Assembly: GCA_018401055.1 (NCBI GenBank)
Contig: JAGYLB010000126.1
Coordinates: forward strand, 124,001-188,000
Origin: Roseicyclus sp.
Lineage (GTDB): Bacteria; Pseudomonadota; Alphaproteobacteria; Rhodobacterales; Rhodobacteraceae
DNA length: 64,000 nt
Direction: 5' to 3'
Position 1 is the stretch's first letter. Each line of letters starts with the position of its first letter. Made by a program: the position numbers and the translations under genes. Below the pieces are notes generated by a model. That model was not told where the DNA came from. It saw only the letters and a program-made list of their open reading frames with translations, and made no database searches. This document shows positions 53,888-62,423 of the stretch, piece by piece.

Positions 53888-55194
53888 ATGATCCCCCGCT
53901 ATTCCCGCCCCGAGATGACCGCCCTGTGGGAGCCCGCCACCAAGTTCCGCATCTGGTTCGAGATCGAGGCGCATGCCTGCGACGCGCAGGCGGGACTGGG
54001 CGTGATCCCCAAGGAGAATGCGGCAGCAGTCTGGGCCGCGAAGGATGTGGAATTCGACGTGGCCCGCATCGACGAGATCGAGGCGGTGACGAAACATGAC
54101 GTGATCGCTTTCCTCACCCATCTGGCCGAGATCGTGGGTGCGGATGCCGCGCGCTTCGTCCATCAGGGCATGACGTCGTCGGACGTGCTTGATACCACCT
54201 TCAACATCCAGCTGACGCGGGCGGCCGACATCTTGCTGGCCGATCTCGACGCGCTCTTGGTGGCCCTCAAGACCCGCGCGATGGAACACAAGATGACCGT
54301 GCGCATCGGGCGCAGCCACGGCATCCACGCCGAACCCGTGACCATGGGCCTGACCTTCGCCCGCTTCTACGCCGAGATGGAGCGCAACCGGAACCGGCTG
54401 GAGAAGGCCCGTTGGGAGATCGCCACCGGCGCCATCTCCGGCGCGGTCGGCACGTTTGCCAACATCGATCCGGCGGTCGAGGAACATGTCTGCGCCAAGC
54501 TGGGCCTGCGCCCGGAGCCGATTTCGACCCAGGTCATCCCGCGCGACCGCCACGCGATGTTCTTTGCCACGCTGGGCGTGATCGCCAGCTCGATCGAGAA
54601 TATCGCCACCGAGATCCGCCACATGCAGCGCACCGAGGTGCTGGAGGCGGAGGAGTTTTTCTCCAAGGGGCAGAAAGGCTCCAGCGCGATGCCGCACAAG
54701 CGCAACCCGGTCTTGTCCGAGAACCTGACCGGGCTGGCGCGCATCGTGCGCATGGCCGTCGTGCCCGCGATGGAAAACGTGGCGCTCTGGCATGAGCGCG
54801 ACATCTCGCATTCCTCGGTCGAGCGGATGATCGGGCCCGATGCCACCATCACGCTCGATTTCGCGCTCGCCCGCCTGACCGGGCTGATCGAGAAGCTCGT
54901 GATCTACCCCGACACGATGATCGCCAACATGAACAAGTTCCGCGGCCTCGTGCATTCGCAGCGCGTGCTGCTGGCGCTGACCCAGCCGGCGTCAGCCGCG
55001 AGGATGCCTACAGGCTGGTGCAGCGCAACGCGATGAAGGTCTGGGAAGAAGGCCGCGATTTCCGCGAGGAATTGCTGGCCGACCCTGAGGTGACGGTGGC
55101 GCTGAGCCCGGCCGAGATCGAGGACAAGTTCGACCTCGGCTATCACACCAAGCATGTGGACACGATCTTTGCCCGCGTCTTTGGCGACACCTGA
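53888..55194 (+). CDS. purB: Adenylosuccinate lyase (frameshifted)
   Basis: PurB makes AICAR and AMP by removing fumarate, in purine synthesis. The reconstructed protein is about 435 residues. It has MTSSDVLDTTFNIQLTRAA, RSHGIHAEPVTMG, and the flexible catalytic loop KGSSAMPHKRNPVLSENL with the catalytic Ser. One base is missing near 54988 (LTQAGVSREDAYRLVQ). The C-terminal end FDLGYHTKHVDTIFARVFG follows. It stands apart from other pur genes. Confidence 0.95.
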
Positions 55195-55343
55195 CGCAAA
55201 GGCAGCGCGGTTCTGCCCCTGATTTCAGCAACAAGCGGAATAGTTCCCGGCCCGCCGCGCAAGATCGTTGTCTTTCAAGGCCCGCGTGCTACCCTTTCCA
55301 TTGCAATAGACGACAGACTGCAGTTGAGACAGGAGACGCGAGA

Positions 55344-55508
55344 ATGCGCATCAAGACTTATCTGGCCGCCTTCGTCCTGATGGCCATGCCGGGCTTTGCC
55401 TATGCCGAATGTTCCTGGGGCCCCATGCAGGAGGCCTCCATGAGCTGTGCCGAGGGCATGACCTGGGATGCTACGGCCCAGACCTGCGTGGCGACCGCCA
55501 CCAGCTGA
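55344..55508 (+). CDS. 54-residue secreted cysteine-containing protein
   Basis: Downstream of purB lies a short gene with signal peptide MRIKTYLAAFVLMAMPGFAYA and a 33-residue mature part with three cysteines ending SCAEGMTWDATAQTCVATATS. AGGAG sits 8 bases before the ATG, and a strong terminator follows 30 bases after the stop. The C-x-E-G-x-x-W-D-x5-C-V motif recurs in the next gene's product. Similar short proteins lie near purB in some relatives, but I know of no function. Confidence 0.72.
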   Translation: MRIKTYLAAFVLMAMPGFAYAECSWGPMQEASMSCAEGMTWDATAQTCVATATS

Positions 55509-55537
55509 GCCCAAGGCGCCAGCCCACGAGACCCAGA

Positions 55538-55571
55538 CGCGCGCAGGGCACAGCCCTTGCGCGCGTTTTTT
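55538..55571 (+). terminator. Rho-independent terminator after the small secreted-protein gene
   Basis: A GCGCGCA-GGGC / GCCC-T-TGCGCGC stem (one bulge, 3-base loop) is followed by GTTTTTTA. It separates the short gene from the TPR-type gene. Confidence 0.8.
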
Positions 55572-55665
55572 ACTGCGCGGGCCCGCTTTGTCATCGAACT
55601 GTCACTTGCCCTGCGCCGGAACTGCCTCAGCTTTGCGACGCGCATAGAAAGGAAAAGGGGCCTTT

Positions 55666-56220
55666 ATGCTCGCTCGGATACGTCTGGCGATAGTCGCAAC
55701 GCTCGCTTGGGCCTCCGCCTCTTGGGCGGTCTTTCCGGAGGAGGATGGCCCGCCGGTGCCGACGCCCACGACCGTCATCTGTCCCGAAGGCACTGTCTGG
55801 GACATCGACGAGGCCCTGTGCGTCACCATCGGTGAAACCGGGCTTGTCACGGACCCTGCCCTGCTGATCGGCACCGTGCGCGAACTGGCCTATGCTGGCC
55901 GCCACGCCGATGCGCTGGCCCTTCTGGCGCGCGCACCCGACCCGGGCGACACGATGGTTCTGACCTATATCGGCTATTCTTCCCGCAGCCTGGGCTACAT
56001 GCGCCGAGGGCTGGACTATTACGACCGCGCGCTGGCGGCTGACCCCGACAACCTGCTGGCCCGGTCCTATATGGGCATGGCCTACCTGATCCTTGGCTCG
56101 ACGGATCGGGCCGCGGCCCAACTGACCGAGATACGCGCCCGCGGCGGCGCCGGAGGTTGGCCCGACCGCGCGCTTGCGGCCGCCATCGCGACTGGTTCGT
56201 CGCAAGGTTTTGAGTACTGA
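55666..56220 (+). CDS. Secreted TPR-type protein with cysteine motif
   Basis: The 184-residue protein has a signal peptide (MLARIRLAIVATLAWASASWA). A short mature N-terminus has ICPEGTVWDIDEALCVT, similar to the motif in the 54-residue protein upstream. The rest is helical repeats resembling tetratricopeptide repeats (VLTYIGYSSRSLGYMRRGLDYYDRALAADPDNLLARSYMGMAYLILG). It probably scaffolds other periplasmic proteins. Confidence 0.78.
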   Translation: MLARIRLAIVATLAWASASWAVFPEEDGPPVPTPTTVICPEGTVWDIDEALCVTIGETGLVTDPALLIGTVRELAYAGRHADALALLARAPDPGDTMVLTYIGYSSRSLGYMRRGLDYYDRALAADPDNLLARSYMGMAYLILGSTDRAAAQLTEIRARGGAGGWPDRALAAAIATGSSQGFEY

Positions 56221-56236
56221 GGTAATTCGCGACAAA

Positions 56237-56250
56237 TCCGACGCGTCGGA
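56237..56250. promoter_or_regulatory. 14-bp palindrome between TPR gene and fliG
   Basis: TCCGACGCGTCGGA is a perfect palindrome 16 bases after the TPR gene stop and 80 bases before fliG. It may be an operator or a short hairpin. Confidence 0.35.
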
Positions 56251-56329
56251 CACAGGGCCGTCAGCACCGCCTTAACCCCTGCGCGTCACCCTCGGCCATG
56301 GGTGACTGCGAGCGAAGGATGGGTGGGAC

Positions 56330-57391
56330 ATGGGCCTGCAACTGGATATTTGTGACACCGCCATGGGCGGTGAAAGACTGCGTGTGGTCGAACTACCGGC
56401 GCGGCTGAGCGCGCAACAGAAGGCGGCGGTGATCGTACGCCTGCTGCTCAGTCAGAACCTGTCGCCGGCGCTGGACCGTCTGACACCGCAGATGCAGGCC
56501 GATCTGGCCCGCGCCATGGCGTCGCTGGGGCCGATCAGCCGCGTGACACTGGCCGAAGTGGTGCGCGAGTTTACCGCGCGCCTCGACGGGCTGGCGCTGA
56601 CCACGCCCAACACGCTGGCCGATGCCTTGGCCCTTTTGGAGCCGCATATCTCGCCCATCGCGCGCGACGGTTTGCGCGCGGAGGCCGAAGCGGGCGACCC
56701 GACCGACCCCTGGGCGCGACTGGCGGCGATCGAGGCCGACCGTTTGCGCCCGCTCCTCCTGTCCGAAAGCGCCGAGGTTGCGGCGATCTTGCTGTCCAAG
56801 CTGGGCGTCGCCAAGGCGGCAGCGTTGCTTGCAGGCTTGCCCGAGGCGCGCGCGCAGGTCATCGCCCATGCCGTCTCCCTGACCGCGACGGTCACGCCCG
56901 CCATGGTCGAGCGGATCGGCCTGCATCTGGCCACGCAGATGGACGCGGTGCGCGAACCCGCCTTTCGGGCCAGCCCTGTGGACCGGATCGGCGCCATCCT
57001 CAATTCGGTCAACGGCGCGCTGCGCGAGGCGCTTTTGGGCGGGCTGGAGGCACGCGACAAAGGTTTCGCCATCGAGGTGCGGCGCGCCATCTTCACCTTT
57101 CAGCATATCTCCAAGCGGGTGGAGCCTGCTGATGTGCCGCGCATCTTGCGCCGGGTCGAGCCAGATGTGGTCACCCGCGCCATCGCGGCGGGGATGGAAC
57201 AGGCGCCGCTGTCGGTGGAATTCCTGCTCGAGAACATGTCCAAGCGACTGGCCGAGCAGATCCGCGACGACGCCGCCACCATGCCCACGCCCCGCCCCGA
57301 CGAAGGCGAAGCCGCGATGGCAGAGGTCGTCACCGCCATCCGCGCGCTGGAGGAAGAGGGCGAGATCCGGCTGATCCCGCCCGAGGATTAG
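56330..57391 (+). CDS. fliG: Flagellar motor switch protein FliG
   Basis: FliG forms the rotor face that stator proteins push against. The 353-residue protein has the N-terminal region (RLSAQQKAAVIVRLLLSQNL), the ARM-type middle domain (SESAEVAAILLSKLGVAKAAALLAGLPE), and the C-terminal torque domain (RRAIFTFQHISKRVEPADVPRILRRVEPDVVTRAIAAG; LLENMSKRLAEQIRDD). Length and order fit FliG. It stands alone here, with no other flagellar gene in the window, and it converges with the COQ10-like gene with overlapping stops. The frame is intact. Confidence 0.85.
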   Translation: MGLQLDICDTAMGGERLRVVELPARLSAQQKAAVIVRLLLSQNLSPALDRLTPQMQADLARAMASLGPISRVTLAEVVREFTARLDGLALTTPNTLADALALLEPHISPIARDGLRAEAEAGDPTDPWARLAAIEADRLRPLLLSESAEVAAILLSKLGVAKAAALLAGLPEARAQVIAHAVSLTATVTPAMVERIGLHLATQMDAVREPAFRASPVDRIGAILNSVNGALREALLGGLEARDKGFAIEVRRAIFTFQHISKRVEPADVPRILRRVEPDVVTRAIAAGMEQAPLSVEFLLENMSKRLAEQIRDDAATMPTPRPDEGEAAMAEVVTAIRALEEEGEIRLIPPED

Positions 57392-57864
57392 GCCGATGCC
57401 TTGGCCCCGTTGCGCCCGTAAAGCGCCTCGGCCCGGGTTTCGAAGGCCCGCACGATGCGCTGCATCGCGTCGTGGAAAAAGAGCCCCGCCGCACCTTGCA
57501 AGAGCTTGTTGCGAAACTCGAAATCGACCGAGAAGTGAACCTCACACCCGCCCTGACCATCCGGGGCGGGTGCAAATTCCCATTTGGAAATCATGTGCTT
57601 GAACGGACCGTCGACATACTCGGTGTCGATCTTGCGATCTGCTTCCCACAAGGTGACACGGCTCAGGAACCGCTCGCGGAACATCTTGAAGCCGATCACG
57701 AGGTCGGCCAGCATCACCGCATTTGCCCCCTCGGGCGTGATCGAGCGGACGCGGCTGGCGCTGATCCACGGAATGAACTGCGGATACTGCGCCACATCGG
57801 CCACCAGCGCATACATCTGATCGGCGGTATAGGGCAGCGCCCGGGTTTCGGAATGGGTCGGCAT
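57388..57864 (-). CDS. COQ10/RatA-type START-like protein
   Basis: A 158-residue START-fold protein. The family pattern is clear: [33 protein letters not shown], then [31 protein letters not shown] and [18 protein letters not shown]. In mitochondria and alphaproteobacteria these proteins bind ubiquinone. The RatA label in databases refers to the same family. It is convergent with fliG. Confidence 0.88.
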   Translation of the reverse strand: MPTHSETRALPYTADQMYALVADVAQYPQFIPWISASRVRSITPEGANAVMLADLVIGFKMFRERFLSRVTLWEADRKIDTEYVDGPFKHMISKWEFAPAPDGQGGCEVHFSVDFEFRNKLLQGAAGLFFHDAMQRIVRAFETRAEALYGRNGAKASA

Positions 57865-57952
57865 CGGTGCTTTCGTCTTTCTTCCACGGCCACCATGTCA
57901 TAAAACCGGCAGCGGAGTTCAAGAGGTTCGGGCCGGATCGGCCGGGGGCATT

Positions 57953-58534
57953 ATGGCGCAGGCATCCACGGCACAGGGCACGGCACCCGCCGCGACACCG
58001 GGCTACGAGGTCATCCAGATGATCTCGGCCAAATCCATCGCCGCCCGGATCGAGACGCTGGCCCGCGAGATCGAGACGGCGTTTTCGGGCACCGACAAGC
58101 TGGTGGTCGTGGGCCTGCTCCGTGGCTCGTTCGTCTTCATCGCCGATCTGGTGCGCGAATTGCACCTGCCCGTCGAAGTCGATTTCCTGGAGGCGTCCAG
58201 CTATGGCAATGCCACCACCTCGTCGCGCGAGGTGCGCATCCTCAAGGATCTGCGCGGCGAGATCGCGGGGCGCGATGTGTTGGTGGTCGAGGATATCGTC
58301 GACACCGGCCATACGTTGACCCATGTGGTCGGGCTGCTGCGCTCACGCGACCCTGCGCGGCTCAAGACCATCGCGCTGCTCGACAAGCCGTCGCGGCGCG
58401 AGGTGGCGATCAAGGCCGACTGGATCGGCTTCGAGATCCCCGACGAATTCGTCGTCGGCTACGGCATCGACTACGCGCAGCGCAACCGCAACCTGCCCTT
58501 CATCGGCAAGGTCAGGATGACGGGCGCGGCCTGA
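57953..58534 (+). CDS. hpt: Hypoxanthine phosphoribosyltransferase
   Basis: Hpt salvages hypoxanthine and guanine to IMP and GMP. The 193-residue protein has [17 protein letters not shown], the PRPP-binding motif [17 protein letters not shown], and the late [25 protein letters not shown]. The N-terminus has a short extra segment before [12 protein letters not shown]; a start at 58019 is possible. It overlaps the next small gene by TGATG. Confidence 0.93.
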   Translation: MAQASTAQGTAPAATPGYEVIQMISAKSIAARIETLAREIETAFSGTDKLVVVGLLRGSFVFIADLVRELHLPVEVDFLEASSYGNATTSSREVRILKDLRGEIAGRDVLVVEDIVDTGHTLTHVVGLLRSRDPARLKTIALLDKPSRREVAIKADWIGFEIPDEFVVGYGIDYAQRNRNLPFIGKVRMTGAA

Positions 58535-58719
58535 TGCCCCCTTTTCTCTTGCGCATGGTCTTGTGGCTGCGCCACCCGCCGTCGCGCCATCAGCGCATCG
58601 CCATCGCTGTCGTCTGCGGCATCGGCATCGCCTTTGCCGCGATCGAATGGCTTGTGGGCTGGCCCGATTGGCTGACCGCAGACCGCCTGCCCCGCGGCCC
58701 GCGCCTGAGCGCGCCATAG
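58534..58719 (+). CDS. Small membrane protein
   Basis: The 61-residue protein has a basic N-terminal part (RHPPSRHQR) and one membrane helix (IAIAVVCGIGIAFAAIEWLVGW), then a short hydrophilic tail. Its ATG overlaps the hpt stop, so it is probably translated with hpt. Family not recognised. Confidence 0.68.
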   Translation: MPPFLLRMVLWLRHPPSRHQRIAIAVVCGIGIAFAAIEWLVGWPDWLTADRLPRGPRLSAP

Positions 58720-58841
58720 GAGTTGCGCGACGGCCACATTTCTTGCCTTAGGAAAGGTCAACACCCTGTGAGGGAAAACCTGCAGAGCGCGAATGCCCCC
58801 GCTGTGATAGCTTGGCACTATTGCAAATGCAGAGTGACGGG

Positions 58842-59810
58842 ATGACGATCATGACACGCAACGTGTTCTTCCTTACCGCAGGGGCCGTACTGGCCACCAC
58901 AACAATCGCCAACGCCCAGGACGACCGCACGCGGCTGGCGCTGGAGCTGAACGGGCAATTCTCGATCGGTTTCTCGGATTCCGATTTCGCCGGGCTGAGC
59001 AACCTGAGCTACAGCTTCCTCGATGTCGAAGGCGAGCTGGCCTTCGATGCGGCCAATACCGTCGGGATCGGCTTCGACCTCTTTGGGCTTTCGGAGTTCG
59101 AAGGCAAGCCCATCACGCGCACCGATTTCTATCTCTACTACAACCTCGCACCGGGCAGCCAGATCCAGGTCGGTCATGCGCAACCGGCCAGCGAGCTTTT
59201 CATCGGTGACGAGGCCTTGCGCTTCGGCGGGCGGAACAGGAACACGCTGTTCCTGCAGACGATCGCAAGCAACAGTTTCGTCCGGGCGCTGAGTTTCTCC
59301 GACGATCCGGCGCTCGGCCTTGCCTATTTCGGCGACTACGGACAGATCGAGGTGGCCGCCAGCGCCCATTTCAACCAGGTGGGCGACGGCGAGGTCTACA
59401 GCCTCGCGGCGCGCTACAATGCGACCGATGCCATCGCGCTCTTCGCCGCCGTCGAGATGCCCAGCAGCGACACCGCCACCGGTATCGACACTGCATGGTG
59501 GATCGGCGGCAGCTACAGCATGAACGGGTTCACCGGCGAGATCGTGCATCACGAGAACCTGCAGTTCCAGCCCGACCTGGCCTCGACCCTTCTGACCGCC
59601 CGCTACGATCTGCCCGCCGTCGACGGGCTGACCCTCGGCGCGAACCTGCTGCGCCTCGAAACCGCAACGAATGTCACGAATTTCACCCGCATTGCAGCGG
59701 AATACGAGCTCGACAACGGGTTCGTCCTTGGCGGACATGTCGAACGGCTGGACAGCGAGCTCGGCACAGATGTGACGTTCTTCGGCATCGAGGCCAGCTT
59801 CCGCTTCTGA
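58842..59810 (+). CDS. Outer-membrane beta-barrel protein (porin-like)
   Basis: The protein of about 318-322 residues has a signal peptide (MTRNVFFLTAGAVLATTTIANAQ from 58854). The mature part is rich in alternating hydrophobic residues and Gly/Tyr/Phe strands (SYSFLDVEGELAFDAANTVGIGFDLFGLSEF...), and it ends with the outer-membrane sorting residue Phe (EASFRF). This points to a 12-16 strand barrel of gram-negative porin type. Start is either 58842 or 58854. Tandem palindromic repeats follow the stop. Confidence 0.82.
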   Translation: MTIMTRNVFFLTAGAVLATTTIANAQDDRTRLALELNGQFSIGFSDSDFAGLSNLSYSFLDVEGELAFDAANTVGIGFDLFGLSEFEGKPITRTDFYLYYNLAPGSQIQVGHAQPASELFIGDEALRFGGRNRNTLFLQTIASNSFVRALSFSDDPALGLAYFGDYGQIEVAASAHFNQVGDGEVYSLAARYNATDAIALFAAVEMPSSDTATGIDTAWWIGGSYSMNGFTGEIVHHENLQFQPDLASTLLTARYDLPAVDGLTLGANLLRLETATNVTNFTRIAAEYELDNGFVLGGHVERLDSELGTDVTFFGIEASFRF

Positions 59811-59817
59811 TCCTGCA

Positions 59818-59845
59818 GCCACCCAGCCGACATCTGCGCAGATCA
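59818..59845 (+). repeat. Tandem repeat unit 1 (palindromic core)
   Basis: This 28-base unit is repeated exactly at 59849-59876 after 3 bases. Each contains the perfect palindrome ATCTGCGCAGAT. The pair lies between the porin stop and the cytochrome c' gene. Confidence 0.75.
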
Positions 59846-59848
59846 GCG

Positions 59849-59876
59849 GCCACCCAGCCGACATCTGCGCAGATCA
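59849..59876 (+). repeat. Tandem repeat unit 2 (palindromic core)
   Basis: An exact copy of unit 1, so two ATCTGCGCAGAT palindromes stand 31 bases apart, about three helical turns, 103 bases before the cytochrome c' start. Confidence 0.75.
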
Positions 59877-59978
59877 AAGGTGCGCAAAGTCACAAAACCG
59901 TCGGTTGACCTGTGGTCAGGTCTGTCTAGGGTTGCCCTTGAACGACCCAGCCATGTGCCACCCTCAGGGAGCTTACCG

Positions 59979-60443
59979 ATGACAGCCCGTTCCACCCTTT
60001 TCACGATCGCCTGCCTTGCCGCAACCGGGGTTGCCGCCTCTGCCGTGGCACAAGACCTGCCCGCCCCGGTTCAGGCCCGCCAGGGTCAGTTCCAGATCAT
60101 GGCGCTCAATGTCGGCATGTTGGGCGGCATGGCTCGCGGCAATACGGCGTATGACGCCGCGACCGCGCAGACGGCCGCCAACAATCTCGTGACCCTGTCG
60201 CAGATCGACCAGTCCTTCCACTGGCCCGCAGGCACCGACAACATGGCGCTCGACGGCACCCGAGCCCTGCCCGCGATCTGGGAAAACCTTCCCGACGTGG
60301 TCGAGAAGTGGGGCGCCTTCGGTGCTGCCGCCGAGGGCCTTGCCGCTGTCGCGGGCACCGGGCTGGAGCCGATGCAGGCCGCGCTGGGCCCGCTGGGCGC
60401 ATCTTGTGGCGCCTGCCACGACCTTTACCGCGCGCCCGAATAA
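59979..60443 (+). CDS. Cytochrome c' family protein
   Basis: A periplasmic class II cytochrome of 154 residues with signal peptide MTARSTLFTIACLAATGVAASAVA. The four-helix-bundle pattern begins PAPVQARQGQFQIMALNVGMLGGMARG, and the heme motif CGACH is near the C-terminus (GASCGACHDLYRAPE), which is the class II layout. It could bind or store NO or serve in electron transfer. It is followed 46 bases later by a dihaem cytochrome c gene. Confidence 0.88.
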   Translation: MTARSTLFTIACLAATGVAASAVAQDLPAPVQARQGQFQIMALNVGMLGGMARGNTAYDAATAQTAANNLVTLSQIDQSFHWPAGTDNMALDGTRALPAIWENLPDVVEKWGAFGAAAEGLAAVAGTGLEPMQAALGPLGASCGACHDLYRAPE

Positions 60444-60489
60444 GCCGATCGCGTCCGGGGTGTGATGCACACCCCGGACGACCTCGCCA

Positions 60490-61383
60490 ATGCGCCGTAT
60501 CCTCTTTATCCTTATTGTTCTTGCGCTTGGCGCCCTTGGCGCTGGCCTTGCACTGACGCGCCCGACCGTTATCCCGGAGATGGAGCTTGCGGCCTTGTCC
60601 GGCGATGCCGTGGCAGGCGAGTCGGTGTTCTGGGCGGCAGGCTGCGCCTCGTGCCATGCCGCCGAGGGCGCGACCGATGCGGCGCGGCTGATGCTGGCGG
60701 GCGGGCAGCGCTTTGCCTCGGAGTTCGGCACCTTCATTGCGCCCAACATCTCGACCGATCCGGTGCATGGCATCGGCGACTGGACGCTGGCGGAATTCGT
60801 CACTGCCCTCCAGAACGGGATCAGCCCGGAGGGGCGGCATTATTACCCCGCCTTTCCCTACACCGCCTATCGGCTGGCCGAGCGGCAGGATCTGGCCGAT
60901 CTCTGGGCCTTTTGGCAGACGCTACCGGCATCCGACACGCCGTCCCGACCCCATGAAGTCGGGTTTCCGTTTTCGATCCGGCGCGCGGTGGGCGCATGGA
61001 ACCTGCTGAACCTGTCGGACGAATTCGTGGTCACGGGCGAATTGACCGAACAACAGGCGCGCGGCCGTTACCTGTCCGAGGCGCTGGCCCATTGCGCCGA
61101 ATGCCACACGCCGCGCGACACTCTCGGCAGGCTGGACCGATCCGCATGGATGACAGGCGCGCCCAACCCATCGGGCTCGGGCACGATACCCGCTCTGACG
61201 CCTGACCGGCTGACATGGTCCGAGGGCGACATTGCGGCCTATCTGAACGACGGTTTCGCACCCGATTTCGATAGCGCGGGCGGGCACATGGTGTCTGTGA
61301 TCCGCAATCTCAGCCAATTGCCTGAAAGCGACAGGCTGGCCATCGCGGCCTATCTCAAGATGCTGCCGCCTTCAGACGGCTGA
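60490..61383 (+). CDS. Diheme cytochrome c, membrane-anchored or exported
   Basis: The 297-residue protein starts with a membrane helix (MRRILFILIVLALGALGAGLAL) and has two CxxCH heme sites: GCASCHAAEG near residue 55 and HCAECHTP near residue 200. Distal ligand candidates lie between them, and the end IAAYLKMLPPSDG is typical of cytochrome c subunits of dehydrogenases. It may link an unknown dehydrogenase to the respiratory chain. It probably forms an operon with the cytochrome c' gene. Confidence 0.9.
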   Translation: MRRILFILIVLALGALGAGLALTRPTVIPEMELAALSGDAVAGESVFWAAGCASCHAAEGATDAARLMLAGGQRFASEFGTFIAPNISTDPVHGIGDWTLAEFVTALQNGISPEGRHYYPAFPYTAYRLAERQDLADLWAFWQTLPASDTPSRPHEVGFPFSIRRAVGAWNLLNLSDEFVVTGELTEQQARGRYLSEALAHCAECHTPRDTLGRLDRSAWMTGAPNPSGSGTIPALTPDRLTWSEGDIAAYLNDGFAPDFDSAGGHMVSVIRNLSQLPESDRLAIAAYLKMLPPSDG

Positions 61384-61386
61384 GCC

Positions 61387-62337
61387 TCAACTGACGCCAA
61401 GCTTGCGCAGCCGCGCATCGCGCAGGCGCGCGAAATCATCGCCCGCGTGATAGGACGACCGCGTGAGCGGCGTGGCCGAGACCATCAAAAACCCCTTGCC
61501 ATAGGCGGCTTTCTCATAGGCTGCGAATTCATCGGGATGCACGAAACGGTCGACGGCGTGATGCTTTGGCGTGGGTTGCAGATATTGCCCGATGGTCAGG
61601 AAATCGACGTCCGCCGCGCGCATGTCGTCCATCACCTGAAGCACGCCCTGCCGATCCTCGCCCAGACCGACCATGATGCCGGACTTGGTGAAGATCGTCG
61701 GGTCCAGTTCCTTGATCCGCTGAAGCAGGCGCAGCGAATGGAAATAGCGCGCGCCGGGCCGGACCGAGGGGTAGAGGCCCGGCACCGTCTCGAGGTTGTG
61801 GTTGAAGACGTCAGGTTTCGCGGCAACCACGCTCTCCAGTACGCTCGGCGCGCATTTCAGGAAATCGGGCGTCAGGATCTCGATGGTGGTCGCGGGCGCG
61901 CGCTTGCGGATCGCGCGGATCGTCATGGCGAAATGCTCGGCCCCGCCATCCTCCAGATCGTCGCGGTCCACGCTGGTGATCACGACATGGTTCAGCCCTA
62001 GCTTGGCCACTGCATCGGCAACGCGCCCCGGTTCGAACAGGTCCAGCGCCTTGGGCTTGCCGGTAGCGATGTTGCAAAACGAACAGCCGCGGGTGCAGAT
62101 GTCGCCCATGATCATCATGGTGGCGTGACCCTGCGACCAGCATTCGCCGACATTGGGGCAACCCGCCTCTTCACAGACGGTGACCAGCTTGTTGTCGCGC
62201 ATGATGCGTGCGGTGTCTTGATAGCCTTTGCCCACGGGCGCCTTGACCCGGATCCAGCTTGGTTTCTTGGGCTGGGCGTTGTCGGGGCGATGCGCCTTTT
62301 CGGGGTGGCGCTGCTCGGGGATCTTCAGATCGCGCAT
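61387..62337 (-). CDS. lipA: Lipoyl synthase
   Basis: LipA is a radical SAM enzyme that inserts two sulfurs into octanoyl chains on lipoyl domains. The 316-residue protein has the auxiliary cluster cysteines [12 protein letters not shown] and the radical SAM motif CTRGCSFC. It also has [16 protein letters not shown] and [16 protein letters not shown]. It is intact and convergent with the diheme cytochrome gene. Confidence 0.96.
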   Translation of the reverse strand: MRDLKIPEQRHPEKAHRPDNAQPKKPSWIRVKAPVGKGYQDTARIMRDNKLVTVCEEAGCPNVGECWSQGHATMMIMGDICTRGCSFCNIATGKPKALDLFEPGRVADAVAKLGLNHVVITSVDRDDLEDGGAEHFAMTIRAIRKRAPATTIEILTPDFLKCAPSVLESVVAAKPDVFNHNLETVPGLYPSVRPGARYFHSLRLLQRIKELDPTIFTKSGIMVGLGEDRQGVLQVMDDMRAADVDFLTIGQYLQPTPKHHAVDRFVHPDEFAAYEKAAYGKGFLMVSATPLTRSSYHAGDDFARLRDARLRKLGVS

Positions 62338-62423
62338 GGATCGGGCCTCTCTCCTCCGGTTTGCGCCTTATGTAGCGTATCTTGCGCGGGTCTGCATGCG
62401 CATTTCGGCGCAGCCGCCTTGCA

